DNA of 64,000 nt from Dactylellina haptotyla (taxonomy: Eukaryota; Ascomycota; Orbiliomycetes; Orbiliales; Orbiliaceae): assembly GCA_031310005.1 (NCBI GenBank), contig CM062379.1:1984001-2048000 (forward strand), read 5' to 3'. The translations under genes and the position numbers were made by a program. Under the pieces are notes generated by a model. That model was given only the letters and a program-made list of their open reading frames with translations, was not told where the DNA came from and did not search any database. This document shows positions 34,843 through 46,636 of the stretch, in pieces. Numbering within the stretch: the stretch's first letter is position 1; each line of letters opens with the position of its first letter.

Positions 34843-35275
34843 AGTGAGTGTGGTAGGTCTCTTCGCTATATTATCGACGACCGGTCGGTAGGTGTTTCTA
34901 TGTAAGATTTGCCACTGCGAGGGGTGAGATGAGGTATATGAAGAAGCCCGAATCGAAGTTGCGACGATGAGGTCGGAAATCGCGTTGAGTTGAGTCAGAG
35001 CCTTGCACTGTACGCGAGACAAACCGAACCCGATATCACGGGGATACGTCTTGCCATGCTCCGGAGGGCCCTTTCAACGAAAAGACGACCAGCTCTGCAC
35101 AGCTATGCAAGGGAAGGATATTCGATCAATGACGAGAATAAATGAGATTGGTATTAGGCATTACTATCGTAGGTAGTACAAAAAAAAAAAAAAAAAAGGC
35201 AACCGCGCATATACAATGCATCCATGCTCATACGCAGGCATGGTTATTACGATAATATATAGTAGAAAGTGAAGC
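34843..35275. other. RAD14 promoter and DUF218 gene 3' flank
   Basis: This short spacer contains an A18 homopolymer at 35180-35197 about 340 nt upstream of the RAD14 start. No gene was seen. Confidence 0.5.
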
Positions 35276-36500
35276 TCAGGATCCCTTGCTCCAAGGCAGC
35301 TGTCCTGTATATTGCTGTGTTACACCACCTTTCACAGCCTCAGACATCATACACCACCTGAGAATAGCTCTCAGATCCGGACAGGTCACATCGTACCCGT
35401 GTCTTGTTCTGAACGGATTTCTCCCTTTCTTCTTGGAAACGAGTACCGGGTCCGTGCATCCGTGCGGGTCGGCTTTGAACTGTTCCAGCGGACCTTCTTT
35501 CTCTCCTTTGGTAAAATCTTCTAATTGGGCCATATCATCGGTGTTATCTATTCCTATATAATGAAAATTCTGTTCCGGGTATCGTATCGCCGCACGATGG
35601 ACCGTTTCAATTCGTTCCCGCTTGAATTCGAAGCCGACGACGGTGATTTTGGTGGGGTAGTTTGAGGTGTATTCGTAGAATCTGCAGATGCTGAAGAGTA
35701 GGTTTTCGTAAGAGTCTCTTGCGAATTCTTCAGTTGTCGAGCGGTTGAAGAGCGAGGAATTGGGTTCAATGAGCTGAGAGAGGTATGCTAGGGACTATAA
35801 AAGATCGATTCGTTTAGATAGGGAATCGGTAGATGGCTTGAGATATGCATATGCATATGCATATTTATATCTATATATCGAATAGAGCACTCACCCAATA
35901 GCTTTGTGATTCGCTGGCTGGGCCAGCAAAGCTCCTGGTCTCCCCGCCAGTAAACATCAACAGACTATCTTCGTTCTCCTCAGCGACCTTCACTCCGGCT
36001 ACGATATGCTCTTTGAAGGTTTTCGCGAGGCCGTGCTGGTAGGGCAGCAGCGTCCATTCCTTCTCGTCGTCTCCGAGAGTGTTCCCGCCCATCCAGATAG
36101 CGTGGCCCGCCACTATCACCAAGTGCGTGAGATCTTTCCTCGGTGCCCCGCCATCGTATTCCGCAACCACAACGCTGCTACCGACGGGGCCACTGGATTT
36201 GAATAGGGAATAGAGTGCATAAAGTGCCAGTATAGAAATAACTATTGTCTGCCACGAGGTACGCCATGGCCATCTTCGACGGATGATCGGTGGGATGGGC
36301 GATGCTAATCCTGACCCCAATTGGCTGGGCGTGGACGGCCGGGGGACGCGAATCTCTGGAGGCCGCGGCGAGGTAGACCGCGGGGTCGGGATGGGAGAGG
36401 GAGAGAGGAAGCCACTGGAGCGGTTGTCATTGGAGTTGTATAGCGGGAGGGATAGTTCGACATCTTGGTTCTCCCTTCGCAAGGACCCGAACAGAGACAT
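35276..36500 (-). CDS. DUF218 (YdcF-like) single-pass membrane protein
   Basis: Two exons, 36500-35895 and 35794-35276, with a 100-nt intron give 374 aa. Residues 1-80 are a Ser/Pro-rich cytosolic tail with several SP/TP sites. One helix (about 83-100, WQTIVISILALYALYSLF) is a signal anchor, giving a type II topology. A DUF218 domain follows from about 125: THLVIVAGHAIWMGG, LLMFTGGETR, then ESQSYWSLAYLSQLIE across the splice and ITVVGFEFKRERIETVHRAA. The pattern of Gly-rich loops after beta strands, ending with the FKRERI helix, matches the family. DUF218/YdcF proteins are linked to envelope or metabolite roles in bacteria, but the fungal function is unknown. Secretory-pathway location is inferred. 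The splice is exact, and the family call is firm. Confidence 0.88.
35846..35864. repeat. ATATGC-type microsatellite in a DUF218 intron
   Basis: A self-complementary run of alternating ATGCAT units lies inside the 100-nt intron of the DUF218 gene and continues into AT-rich sequence. It is a simple repeat with a possible hairpin. Confidence 0.7.
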
Positions 36501-37945
36501 GGCTTACGAGCTGGCTGCTGCGGATTGGCAGCTCGTTCTGACGTGTAGGCGAACGGAGAGTATGTGAAAATGATAACAAGCTCCGTAGGGGTAGGAGGAC
36601 ACCGAACGTGCTGCTGTCGAAGATTCACTTCAGATGCATGGTGCCGGCGGCCGGGTAACGAAGCCGGGACGCAGAGAGCTTGCAAGAAGAAGTGGTGAAG
36701 CTGCGGCTTGGTGATGAGGCCAGCTAGCCAGCCAGCCAACCAACGCACGCCGAACAATCGCAACCAACAGGCTCGTTGGCGTGGTTTGGGGCCGCGGTTT
36801 GTCGGCCGCTCGCCCGCCGTCGCGACATTAGTTTCCGGAAGGTTAATTATAATATACTTTTATTTTACAGTTTCGATATAATTTATAATTCAGAGACATC
36901 CATCGGGCAACTCTCTCTCCACACGTATATTCGCATATATAAACAAGACGGTATGGGGCCGTTCGTATTGGTGTACACACATGTCAGTGACCAGGCCGGA
37001 CCAGGCCAAGCCACTGGCTCGCCCCCGCCAACCCGAGCCAATCCCGTAGCCCTGTTCGCGACCCGGCCCTGCCATCGTGACTTATTCTGACAGAAACGAA
37101 GGCCAAAAGAGAGGCGGAGAGCTTGCTTGCAGAGGGAACTGCCTGCTGGGATTAGCGTGGCAAGCTGATGCCAGCAGCTCTCTCTGCCCAGCTGCCGGAC
37201 CAGTTTCCTGCCACCTGGATTTCGTATCGCATCACGGAAACCTCCCTACCACCGTATTCCACTGTACTTTGCATTGCTGTCGACGGTCAATTGCATCGAG
37301 CTCATCACCTTCATCGCATCTTCAGAGCACATCTCCGAGTCTGCCGCCGGCCTCATTCAGGAAGACGAAGAAAATACACCCTTGTTGGTATCTGCATGCT
37401 TCTGTACGACTGCATCGCGCGAGGTTGAACGAGCGAGCACATCGAGTAAGTCGAAGAGCAGCGATAAAATTTTTTATCCTTCTATTTTATTACGTGCATG
37501 AAGTTTCGAGAAAAAAAAGGTGCCACCACGGGGAGGATTATACTGACTGACACGTCGAGCAGACTCCTCCTCGAGGCCTTCTCACCAATTAGATCGATCG
37601 ATAACATTGGCTGTGCAGGACCTTTGTATCGGTCAGGTACCTCCGAGGCGAATCTTGCCCTGAAAACTACTAGTCGAGAAAACACGCCTCCCGCTTTTTC
37701 GTCCTGAATAATATTTCTTGTTGGCGGTGTCGAATCCCCGCAAGCCGACGGGACTCATTAGCCTTCGAGAAGGAAAGAAGAAAATATACCTTTTCTTCTC
37801 AATAAAAGAAAAATTTTTAAATTTCTCCCCTCGTTTGGAGTGCTTGGAATTATTTTAAATAATTCCTGCTACTCCCCATCATCCATCCTTCAAACTGGAT
37901 TCCGCACTTGGTTGGTTGAAACAAAACGTTGCTCCTCTCGCCGAA
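36501..37945. other. Divergent promoter, 1.4 kb
   Basis: This separates the divergent DUF218 gene and the 671-aa acidic-protein gene. It holds CCAGC-type tandem bits around 36719-36745 and an AT-rich run just before 37900. Frames at 36776-37550 are Cys/Ser/Arg-rich, without support. Confidence 0.5.
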
Positions 37946-40301
37946 ATGCCGCCGAAGAAAGGTAAAAACAAGAAGAGAAACAGCGTCATCGCTGTGCCCA
38001 AGGAGAACGGTGGTGAGTACTCGTCCCCTTTTTACGCATCGTCGATGCCTTCCCCCCTCAATGGCACGCTGGCTTCCGGCGCGAGCCTCTGTCGTGGCAT
38101 GTTCGTTCGGCTGGATGGCGATTTCGCCTGTCTCTCCCTCGCCATTCTGGCAAAACCACGTAAAATTCCTCGGCTGCCATTTCCCTCGTGTCTCCTTTTA
38201 TCGCGCACGAAAGCAGCGAAAAATATGCATTGCCATCTGTCACATAGCCTATTCGCTGGAACCTGAGCTGATGCGCCATTTTCTATCTCTCCAGATGTCG
38301 ACCCGCTCAGCGGTTCTGTCCCACAGACGCCCGCGGACGAGAAGGAAATATTCTCCACGCCCGCCGATAGACCCGAAAACCCGCTAGATGCGCCCATTGC
38401 CAACGGCGCAACTTCGAATCCTGCAGAAACACTCAGCGAAAAGGGTCAGGAACCTGCGACAGACGCGATGGCCAAAGCTGAGGGTGACGAGCCTGCCGCT
38501 GCTTGGGGTCTCGACGGCGACGACATGGGTAAGCCTCTCACCGAGGAACCCGATCTTTTGCCTGACACAGCTGAAAAGCTGGAAAATGGCGACGTGCCGG
38601 AAGACTTCAAACACACAGAGCTGGTAGGGCATGTTGTGGAAGATGCGCGTCACGCAGAGACAGTCCCTGAAGAAGTTGTTCCAGCTGAGGCTACTTCCGC
38701 CCATGTGGACGAGATCCCGGACACAAGGGAGGAGGGGCCTCTGGAACCAGAAGAAAAGCGGGCTCCGCCAGTCGATCTTGATATTCCAGATACCGCTGAT
38801 GCAAAAGAGCCTATTGTCGAAGAAGAGCCCGTGGAAGTGAAGCCCGTGGAAGATCCGCCAGTGGTAGAGGAGCCAGTCACGGTAGAAGCTGCCGCCGCCG
38901 AAGATCCAGTGGTTGAAAAGCCAGTAGAAGAGGAATCTGCTATCAATGGCCCTCCTGCCGAGGAAACCCCTGCTGAGGAAGCAGCCGTAGTACAGCAAGC
39001 CACCGAGGAGCCGATTGAAGCCCTGGAAGCCGAGGTCGTCGAAGCTGCGCCAGAACCTACTGCTGAAGAACCCGAAGCGAAAGATGTGGAGGGAGAGCTA
39101 GCCGCTACCGAAGTTGTCCCGGAGGCGGAAAGCGCTCCGGAAGCGACGACAGAGGCGCCGGCATTCCCTGGCAGAGCTATCATGGAAGAGCCAAAACCAG
39201 CGACTCTAGCCTCTCTTACATCGAGCGAGAGGGACTTCACATCCACTAGATACCAAGCAACCACATCCCCTCACTTCCTCAACAAAGCGCACGAAGTTGC
39301 CAACCACTCCCACGACCTGGATGACCGTAACATGCAGTCTTCCATTAGTAACTGGTACAAGAAGATATTCTCGTTCGCCGATTCTCTAAACTGGAGACCG
39401 GGCTGGGAGTATCTCGAGGAATTTGACTTCTTCGCCAAGACAATTGATGCTCCGCTATCACAAGTCTCCCTGTCTCCTGTTAACGAGTGGTGGGCTGAAA
39501 AGCCCAAGGATCCCTCCATGGACTGGAGCAAAATCGATGAGGCGGCCGCCAAGTACGAAGAATTCTGGGAGTGGAAGAGCAAGATCGCACTAGCAGCCAT
39601 CTGTGCAAACTTTGCCTGCAGAGAAATCCTCGGCAAGACCGTGTTTGGATTGGATGCGAAAATGACAAAGAAGTTAGGCTTGGCCCTGTCGGTATTCTCG
39701 GATGACTTTGGTGAGTAGTTTCATATATTCAAGCGCTTCGAAAAAGAGCCGTGCTAACGTGTTTGCAGGCGATGATATTACTGCTACAAAGTTTAGGCAT
39801 ATGACCCTGAAGCTTCTCCAAGACTCGCGGGCGTTCCAGAGCTCGTCTAGAAAGCAGCTCGTTCAGCTGTCACAGGAGCTAGCCAATACCCTCTCACCGC
39901 TCACTTCATTCCTGCCGACACCAAATCCAAAGACTGAGGAAGAGAAAGCGCAACATGCTCACTACAGCCCACTCACGCTCGCATTGTACGAAAAGGTCCT
40001 GCTTTCAACGCAGACCCTGCATGACACCCTCCAAAAGGATCACAAATACTTCTCCCTGTTCCACCCTGTTCCCGGAGTCGAGTTTGATGAAACGACAATG
40101 GAGGAATCCACCTTTGAGGGTCTCGGCGCAGGCAAAGGCGCTGTAGCGCTCGTAGCTAGGCCGGGTCTTGCGAGAATGGGGCTTCCCAGAGGAGGGGAAC
40201 CTGATGATATTATCATTGTTCACAAGGCGCTTGTCGTCCGAGAGGACGCTCTAGAAGAAGCCACGAGATCATTTGATGAACCGCCCACTCCAGCTGAGTA
40301 A
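37946..40301 (+). CDS. Conserved acidic Pro/Glu/Val-rich protein, 671 aa
   Basis: This is a protein of unknown function encoded by three exons, 37946-38012, 38295-39710 and 39769-40301. The first intron is long (282 nt) and the second 58 nt. The N-terminus is basic (MPPKKGKNKKRNS). Residues about 25-330 are low-complexity and acidic, with degenerate tandem units of the EEPVEVKPVEDPPVVEEP kind, so likely disordered. From about 355 a folded helical domain begins: STRYQATTSPHFLNKAHEVANHSHDLDDRN, SNWYKKIFSFADSLNWRPGWEYLEEFDFF, EEFWEWKSKIALAAICANFACREILGKTVFGLDAKMTKK, and a C-terminal part with LYEKVLLSTQTLHDTLQKDH. There is no signal peptide, though the IALAAICANFACREIL helix is mildly hydrophobic. 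I do not recognise a family. Confidence 0.8.
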
Positions 40302-41219
40302 ATCGAAAGATTTTCACGGCCTTTTTAACGACAGAGAAATGACTTCCATATAACAAATTGAAACCCATAAAACAACACCAGCCAGTCTTCTTTTCTTTTT
40401 CGTTTTGATGTTTTGTTTCTTCATGCGGGGGGAGGGTAATTCTCAAGGGACTAAATTTTCTTCGTTTTCTTCTCTTTTTGGAAGTACAGGAGGTTTGCTA
40501 CATCTTTTATTAGCGATTTCTTCATCCTGATGACTTCATTTACGAACCAACGATTTCTTCGATTTCCCTAAAATTTCTACTTGGGTTATTTCTTTCAAAC
40601 AATCCCCGCATCAAACCTTCGATTAATGAGTCCATGACCAATAAAAACACTTTTATCACCAAAAAAAAAGAGAACGATTCAATATCCCTGCTTAATTTTA
40701 TCTACTTCTCACCTCTTCTTAAATGGTTGGCGGGGTTATCTTTGAAAAAATTTGCTTTCGCATCATCGCTTTCGTTAGAACATACAAAATCTTGCACTTT
40801 CTTGCGTTTTGATATACTCTTTTTTTTGTTGCTCATTCTAAGTTCAATCCTTAGCAAAATGTAATATAACCATCTCTCGAATCACAGCTTGATATTTTTT
40901 TTAGATGAGAAAATGGCATCAATTGATTGGATTTACAATTGTAGATTCTATTTGTGAAATCATAGACATGAAGGTTATACCCAACAGCAGGTCGTTTTCG
41001 TATATACCGTCATAGGCATCATAGCCCGCTGCCTCCAGTTCAACCGACAGAATAATCATCCTTATGTCGTAATTTTTTCGTACTTCGTATGCGTACAAAG
41101 TGAAAAGGGTATGCAAGGCTAATTTCAAATGATGAGGTAACACCATGTTACCGTATGACGCCGAAACTAGATTATGTCTGAAATAGAAGAAACATGCTTT
41201 TGTGGAGAAGAGGTGCCGT
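40302..41219. other. Convergent 3' flanks
   Basis: T-rich DNA lies between the ends of the 671-aa protein gene and the DRG1 gene. Frames at 40634-40864 and 40919-41263 are Phe/Lys/Ser-rich and read as UTR sequence. Confidence 0.5.
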
Positions 41220-42728
41220 TTATCTTTTAACCAACGTGACGATGTCTTCGTCCATAAGTTCATGAGACAGACCGACTCTCTGAGGCTGATGCTTCACGCT
41301 TCGTCCGTAGACAATTGCGTACTTGAAAACTTCCAGAATAGACTTGTGGATCGATTTGCACTTTTATTGTAATCAGCACATATACATATCGAGATGGTAG
41401 TGGAGACATGAAAGGATGGCGAAACTTACGAAATCTTCAACGGTATACTGTCCACCCTTCAACACTACAGGCGCCGAATAATCTGGTACCTGACCCTTCG
41501 GCTTGGTATATATTCGTCGAAGGTTAAGTTTATCCCACATCATCTCTAGCAATTCGTCGACATTCCACATCTTATCCGACGATATCGGAACGGCATTCGG
41601 AATCCTGTACAACAGATCCAACTCCTCGATACTGATCGAATCGATCTTGTTGAGCACGTAGATGACGGGAATGTACCGTCTGCTCTTCGCTTCTAGGATA
41701 TCTATCAGATCATCAATGGTAGCGTCGCATCTGAACATAATATCCGCATTGGCAATCTTATACTCGCTTAGCACGGCTTTGACTTCTTCCGGCTCGATGT
41801 GCGTTAGCGGAACGGTGTTCGTCACGCTGATTCCGCCCTTGTCTTTCTTTTTGAATATGATGTTTGGCGGCTGCTTGTTGATACGGATACCGAAGCCTTC
41901 CAATTCGTTCTCGATAACACGTTTATCTGTCAACGGCTTGAGCACGTCCAGGACGATGAAGATCAGATGGCACGTTTTGGCGACTGCGATGACCTGTTTA
42001 CCACGACCTTTACCATCCTTCGCACCCTGGATGATACCCGGTAGATCGAGCATTTGGATTTTGGCGCCATTGTACATGACGCAACCGGGGACAGTGGTAA
42101 GGGTTGTGAACTCGTAGGCGGCGGCTTCGGAGTGGGTGCCTGTTAGTTTGGACATGAGGGTACTCTTGCCGACGGATGGGAAGCCGATGAAACCAACACT
42201 GGCGGCACCGGTACTAGAGGGGGGTTAGACAAAAATATCGTGAATCAGAGCTTCTGTAGTCTTAACATACCGAGCGACATCGAAACCAGCTGCATTCTGA
42301 TATTAGCGTATACACTTAGACCTTGATATTGTGATTGCAACTCATACCTCCTCCACCGCCACCGCCTCCAGATGGTGTAACAAGCTCTCTTCTTAACTTT
42401 GCGAGTTTGGCTTTCAGCTGTCCTAAATGGTAGGATGTGGCTTTCTGTAGAATTCAAACTCTGTGATAAGTCCTCTGCCGTCGGATTTGGTCGACGCTAT
42501 GGGTAATATAGCCATACATTCTTCTGCGTCTTGGCCATCTCGGCCTCGATCTATGGTCGCGGAAACCCATGTCAGTCGCTGGCCGTCCCTTCGAGCGATT
42601 CTAGGCTCTGATATCGGTAAGGTGGGTCGCAAGTATACCTCTCGGATCTGTCGAATTGGTTAGCCATACCATCTAGCCCTGGCGCTCTGAATGAACATGG
42701 GGCATACCTTCTCCACGGTCGTCGACAT
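41220..42728 (-). CDS. RBG1: Translation-associated GTPase DRG1/Rbg1
   Basis: This is a developmentally regulated GTP-binding protein (OBG/DRG family) that works with a DFRP1/Tma46-type partner on ribosomes. Seven exons give 367 aa, the usual DRG1 length: 42728-42708, 42647-42639, 42550-42518, 42444-42348, 42289-42271, 42213-41430 and 41360-41220. Exons 2 and 5 are only 9 and 19 nt, yet both are needed to rebuild the family N-terminus [21 protein letters not shown] and the GGGGAGFDVARTG linker. GTPase motifs are G1 GFPSVGKST (70-78), G3 DLPGII and G4 NKID; the S5D2L-like insert lies in the G domain. The TGS domain follows ([21 protein letters not shown]) and the last exon ends [14 protein letters not shown]. 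The identification is firm. Confidence 0.95.
42271..42289 (-). other. 19-nt microexon of DRG1
   Basis: This exon encodes the AGFDVAR segment just before the G domain. It is bounded by a TGCAG acceptor and a GTATGT donor, with introns of 58 and 57 nt. Both flanking splices change phase (1 then 2), so skipping would break the frame. Confidence 0.8.
42639..42647 (-). other. 9-nt microexon of DRG1
   Basis: The sequence ATCCGAGAG (Ile-Arg-Glu) is bounded by a GACAG acceptor and a GTATAC donor. Introns of 60 and 88 nt lie on either side. Skipping it would keep the frame and remove only three residues. Confidence 0.8.
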
Positions 42729-45700
42729 CTTTGATAATTGCTCCTGCTATAAAGGAACTATATGATGCACGTGGTACTATCAATTCGGGCGTCGTTCGCA
42801 GTGTTATTTGGCGATCTACGTTCGGTTGAAAATTGTGTATATCGACCTTGTGCGGCAAAATCTTGGTTGGAGCTTCAGACACCAAAGAGGGCTGATTACA
42901 TAAGCCACAGTCAACACAAGCAACAACGCGGTTCACGAAACTTGGACAGGGCTAATATTACGTCCACACGTCGGTATTACTCTGTTGGCTGTGTTCAGGA
43001 AAATGCATGCCCAGAGGTCTAAAATCCCACAAGAAAAATAAATGCTCTCGGCCTCTGTCACATTCCGTAGACGCCGACGGCTTGGAAATTTAGAATTCCA
43101 GGATTTTCATTTCTTATCCTTGAATGTAACGTGCCTCGGCATTTAGGCAGCTCTGAGATTTTTCGCAGACTTATCGGAGCTGAAAAGGACCATTCCGCAG
43201 CACGTATACGTATGCTAATTAATGTACCTTCGCAGTCGAGCCTCATTGCATTGCATTGAGGTCTGAGCTTTGCATGTAAGATAGATCAAAAAGATAAATG
43301 TAAACCTCATCGAGTAGCCGAAAGAGGATCACCTCCAGGCCCAAGTACCGACTATCCCCCCCACAATTGGGTTTACGTACAGCTCCCACGCAGCAAGGCT
43401 TACTCGAGTTCGACAAATATTTGGCCGGAAGGAATCTCCTTCACTACATCGGTCTGCACGGCATACGAGCTGACGCATAGGGAACCACCCTCTTCTGTGA
43501 GTTTTGCCTCTGTGCATCGCATCGACGCCTGTTTATGGAGGGGCGGTTCTTATGAGCCTGTGAGGTATATAAAATGAACCAAGAATTGAAATACGGAATT
43601 GGAATTTCATTCTTCATGCGATGTATTAACTAGATGTAGAAGATTGTGGGGAAGCAGTGTAGCCCATTGTGGGTCTGTTAGCAAGGTCAGGGCGCTTTTC
43701 TTGCGCCGCACGGGATGGGTCTAGGTCGTCAAGAGGGCATAGATCATCCTTAGATAACAGAATTTGTTTTTTTCTTGATAATCTGTCCCGGAGAAAGTTG
43801 TTGGGGTGATGACAGACGATATTTAGAAACCCATTCTGCAGCTCTAGAGCATTTGGGCACACACTTGGGCACAATTACGCCGCCTTTTTAGTGTGATGGC
43901 GTGTGCTCCGAGTCGGTTAACCCCGCAATATCAGCTTTTTTGAACTTTAAGAATAGCGCTCCTCGCAATTCTAATAATTGGCTTATCGCCGTCTCAATGC
44001 AAACTCGCTAGACGCTGTAGCCGTCAGAAAAATAAATCAGCCGCTAAGATTCCGTTTACCTGGACGGATCGCAGGAATTTTCGGGGTAGCTCCGGATATT
44101 TTCCCTCAATGATATCTAGATTTTGAGTCCATTATACCTGACAGTGCTGCGGGGCTCTGAACGGTGGCGAATCTAGCCTGCGCGAGATCCTAGGAATGGC
44201 CTTCAATTTAAATACTGGAGCTCCATAAGGCGCAATCAATACCAGTTTTCCGATTCTCCAAGGCATGACAGTAGATCACTCGTGAGAACATCTACTTGAG
44301 CGATGTAAACACTGTGTCAATCATCTATCATCTGGAGCTCCCCGTCGGCATCTCCTGCACACTACAGCCCATGTAAGATGGTGTGGTAAGGATCGAAAGT
44401 GGGAAAACTCCCCATAGGCTCGCTCATCGATAATAAGGTCCCAAGTTATGCAAGTATAGAGTAACATGGTGGGGTCGGTCGGTGGTATCCCAGTTGACGT
44501 TTCGGCGTCCAGAAGGTCCAAGAAGTACCTCATCTCTCTCTTGCCTAGTTTTTCCCAGCTGCAGGCGGAAGGACAAGAAATTAATATCCTAGCCTGGGCT
44601 TGCATACTCTCCTGTGCACTGTGCAGGGTGCCAGGCACGCGAAGGTGTGAAAAGGAACTGACAAGCGAGGGAGAACTAGCAACACCTTCCACTCGAGATA
44701 TCCTGTTGGAGGCTCCAAATGGTCAACGCTAAATTCTGTTGAACGGCTTCCTACGGAACAAGAACGAAAGAAAAGGGAGCTAAAAACGGGGAGCTTAGCT
44801 GCGCTATACCTTTCTATTTGTAATTCCGTCATCACGAGAATCGAAGGTCGATTAAGTTCTAACCAAGGAAACTCTGTTTTCCTATGCAATAACTGGGGTA
44901 GTAAGCAGAAGCTGGTCAGCTCCCAGTATCTATGTCATAATTAGCGTAGGTCAGGCAGCCTCATCGCGTAAACTCGGCTTGGACACACCTGAACTGAATC
45001 TTGAATTCCGCGGACCCTTGCTCGCTGACCGGAAATGCTTGGGAAAAACTGGGAGCATATTTGTATTGATTAACCCCACTGCGGCCCAGCCTTCGGTGTA
45101 GTAATCTGTCCCTAGAGATGACTCTTACTGAAGCCGGTGAAACCGCGGAACTACACCAATTTCTGTCCTGATTATCAATCAGCGATAGATTCCGAGAGAC
45201 TTGGTCAGGCCCAATGGGCTCGAGCTCGAGAAGACGTGTCGTTTTCGCGTTATGGAGGAATAGTTCGTGGGCAATTTGATTTCCAAGATGCCGCTACCAA
45301 TCCGGATTTCGTCGAGTCGATCTGAAACAACGGCAACGGTGTGTCTGCGAAGAGCACGTTGTGCAACCATGGGCAGAGCTTGGCCATTAGGTACAAGGTT
45401 GCCGGAAAAAGCACCGTGACCTCATGCATGGTCCTCAAGGAGCCTGATTCGAGTTCGGCTCGGGGGGAGTGTGGAGGCACCTTATGCACGCAGGCATTCC
45501 CGCTACTGATGCTGAAGCGTCAGCCCGAACGGTACTTAGTCGAGTGCCTCTTCCAACAGCTCGAAGTACCACATCTTCAACTTTCCAACCTTCCCTTTCA
45601 CTTCCCCCCTCAACTTTCCAAAAACAGCCCTGATAGCAACTGCCTAGCTCGATACATCTGCCAAGCATCCTTGATCTAAAGCACTGCACAACATCGAAGA

Positions 45701-46083
45701 TCCTGTTTCGGTCAAAAGCTTAAGCCTACGGCACGTCGTGGCATCGAATCCGCTGTTGGATATCCGGTCCGTCATCCAGGAACAGGTAAGAGATCTATAA
45801 ATCACTCCCTCGCCCCTCTTCCCATCCATTGTAGACACTGTGGGCTATATCGATATCGATCGATAACATCCTGTTTGGTCCCCGTCACAATCTGGTAGCC
45901 TTTGCGCTCCGCTGCAACTTGCTTTCGGGTGATTTTGCAATTGGTGCCTCTGCCTGCTAGCTGCAGCAGCATACAGTTGATACTGTACACGAACGGTTAT
46001 TAGCACATCGATTCTCCGTGCTCTTGAGAAGCAGGGCCTCAACAATTATTTGGTTGCCGTCATCTCCAGCAACGGTCTCAAAA

Positions 46084-46138
46084 TTTTCCTCTTTCCCTCC
46101 CCCTCATTCTCCCCCTCCCCCTTGTTCTTCTCAATCTC
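46084..46138 (+). promoter_or_regulatory. Pyrimidine (CT) tract upstream of EGT1
   Basis: About 55 nt made almost entirely of C and T lie 500 nt before the EGT1 ATG and 270 nt before the probable 5' UTR donor. Such CT boxes often mark core promoters and transcription starts in filamentous ascomycetes. The function is inferred. Confidence 0.5.
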
Positions 46139-46411
46139 AAATCCTTTTCGAATTCCAAGGAATCCTACACAAACACTAGCGACAAAGCATTCGCATATTG
46201 CCTTATATCAAGCATTATTTCTCCTAACCCCCACTGTGAGTGCAGCAAAGGCCAGGTTTGTGTCTTTCTGGTTGAAATAATCCAACTTTCTGATCCCTTG
46301 ATCCCTAGATTCTCATCTACGCAACCGAGCAACCGTGCTCGTCTTGATTGCGTTGACTAAAGTTTCATTCGATTTGGTTCTTGTCGAACACGAATTTGAA
46401 CCAAAAACAAT

Positions 46412-46612
46412 GTAAGTAATAGACCTACCCTATAAAAAGACAAGATTCCATTTGGGAATACTAGGGTTATTACTTCAGAGTGCTGATCTATATAATAGTT
46501 GCATTCTAAGAAACCGAAGATAGGTTAGAATTATTGTAGCCCAAGATGATGCTTTTTTCTTTCTCTTTTCTTCGCGGGAGAGTTACTTGCCATTCCGGTG
46601 TGCTAATTCCAG
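46412..46612 (+). other. Probable 5' UTR intron of EGT1
   Basis: A perfect donor GTAAGT at 46412 pairs with GCTAATTCCAG ending at 46612, 24 nt before the start codon. The intron would be 201 nt. Splicing removes an upstream ATG-TAA pair formed at 46410 at the donor. RNA evidence is needed. Confidence 0.5.
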
Positions 46613-46636
46613 ACGAAGTTTAGCACACTCTGAAAA

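Larger units (their letters stand above)
42729..46636. other. Intergenic 3.9 kb, two promoters, no gene
   Basis: This is a divergent spacer between DRG1 and EGT1. No frame looks like a protein; the 82-aa minus frame at 43626-43874 is the least unlikely. The right-hand end holds a strong CT tract and a probable 5' UTR intron of EGT1. Confidence 0.45.

Noticed and set aside
35180-35197. A18 run as a possible retroposon tail
   Set aside because: No body with recognisable features and no target-site duplication; treated as a simple homopolymer.
38650-39264. Minus-strand Ser/Ala/Thr/Gly-rich frame of 204 aa
   Set aside because: It is the mirror of the acidic Glu/Pro/Val repeat of the 671-aa protein on the other strand.
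43626-43874. Minus-strand frame of 82 aa
   Set aside because: Somewhat protein-like, but short, without a family match or neighbouring exons.
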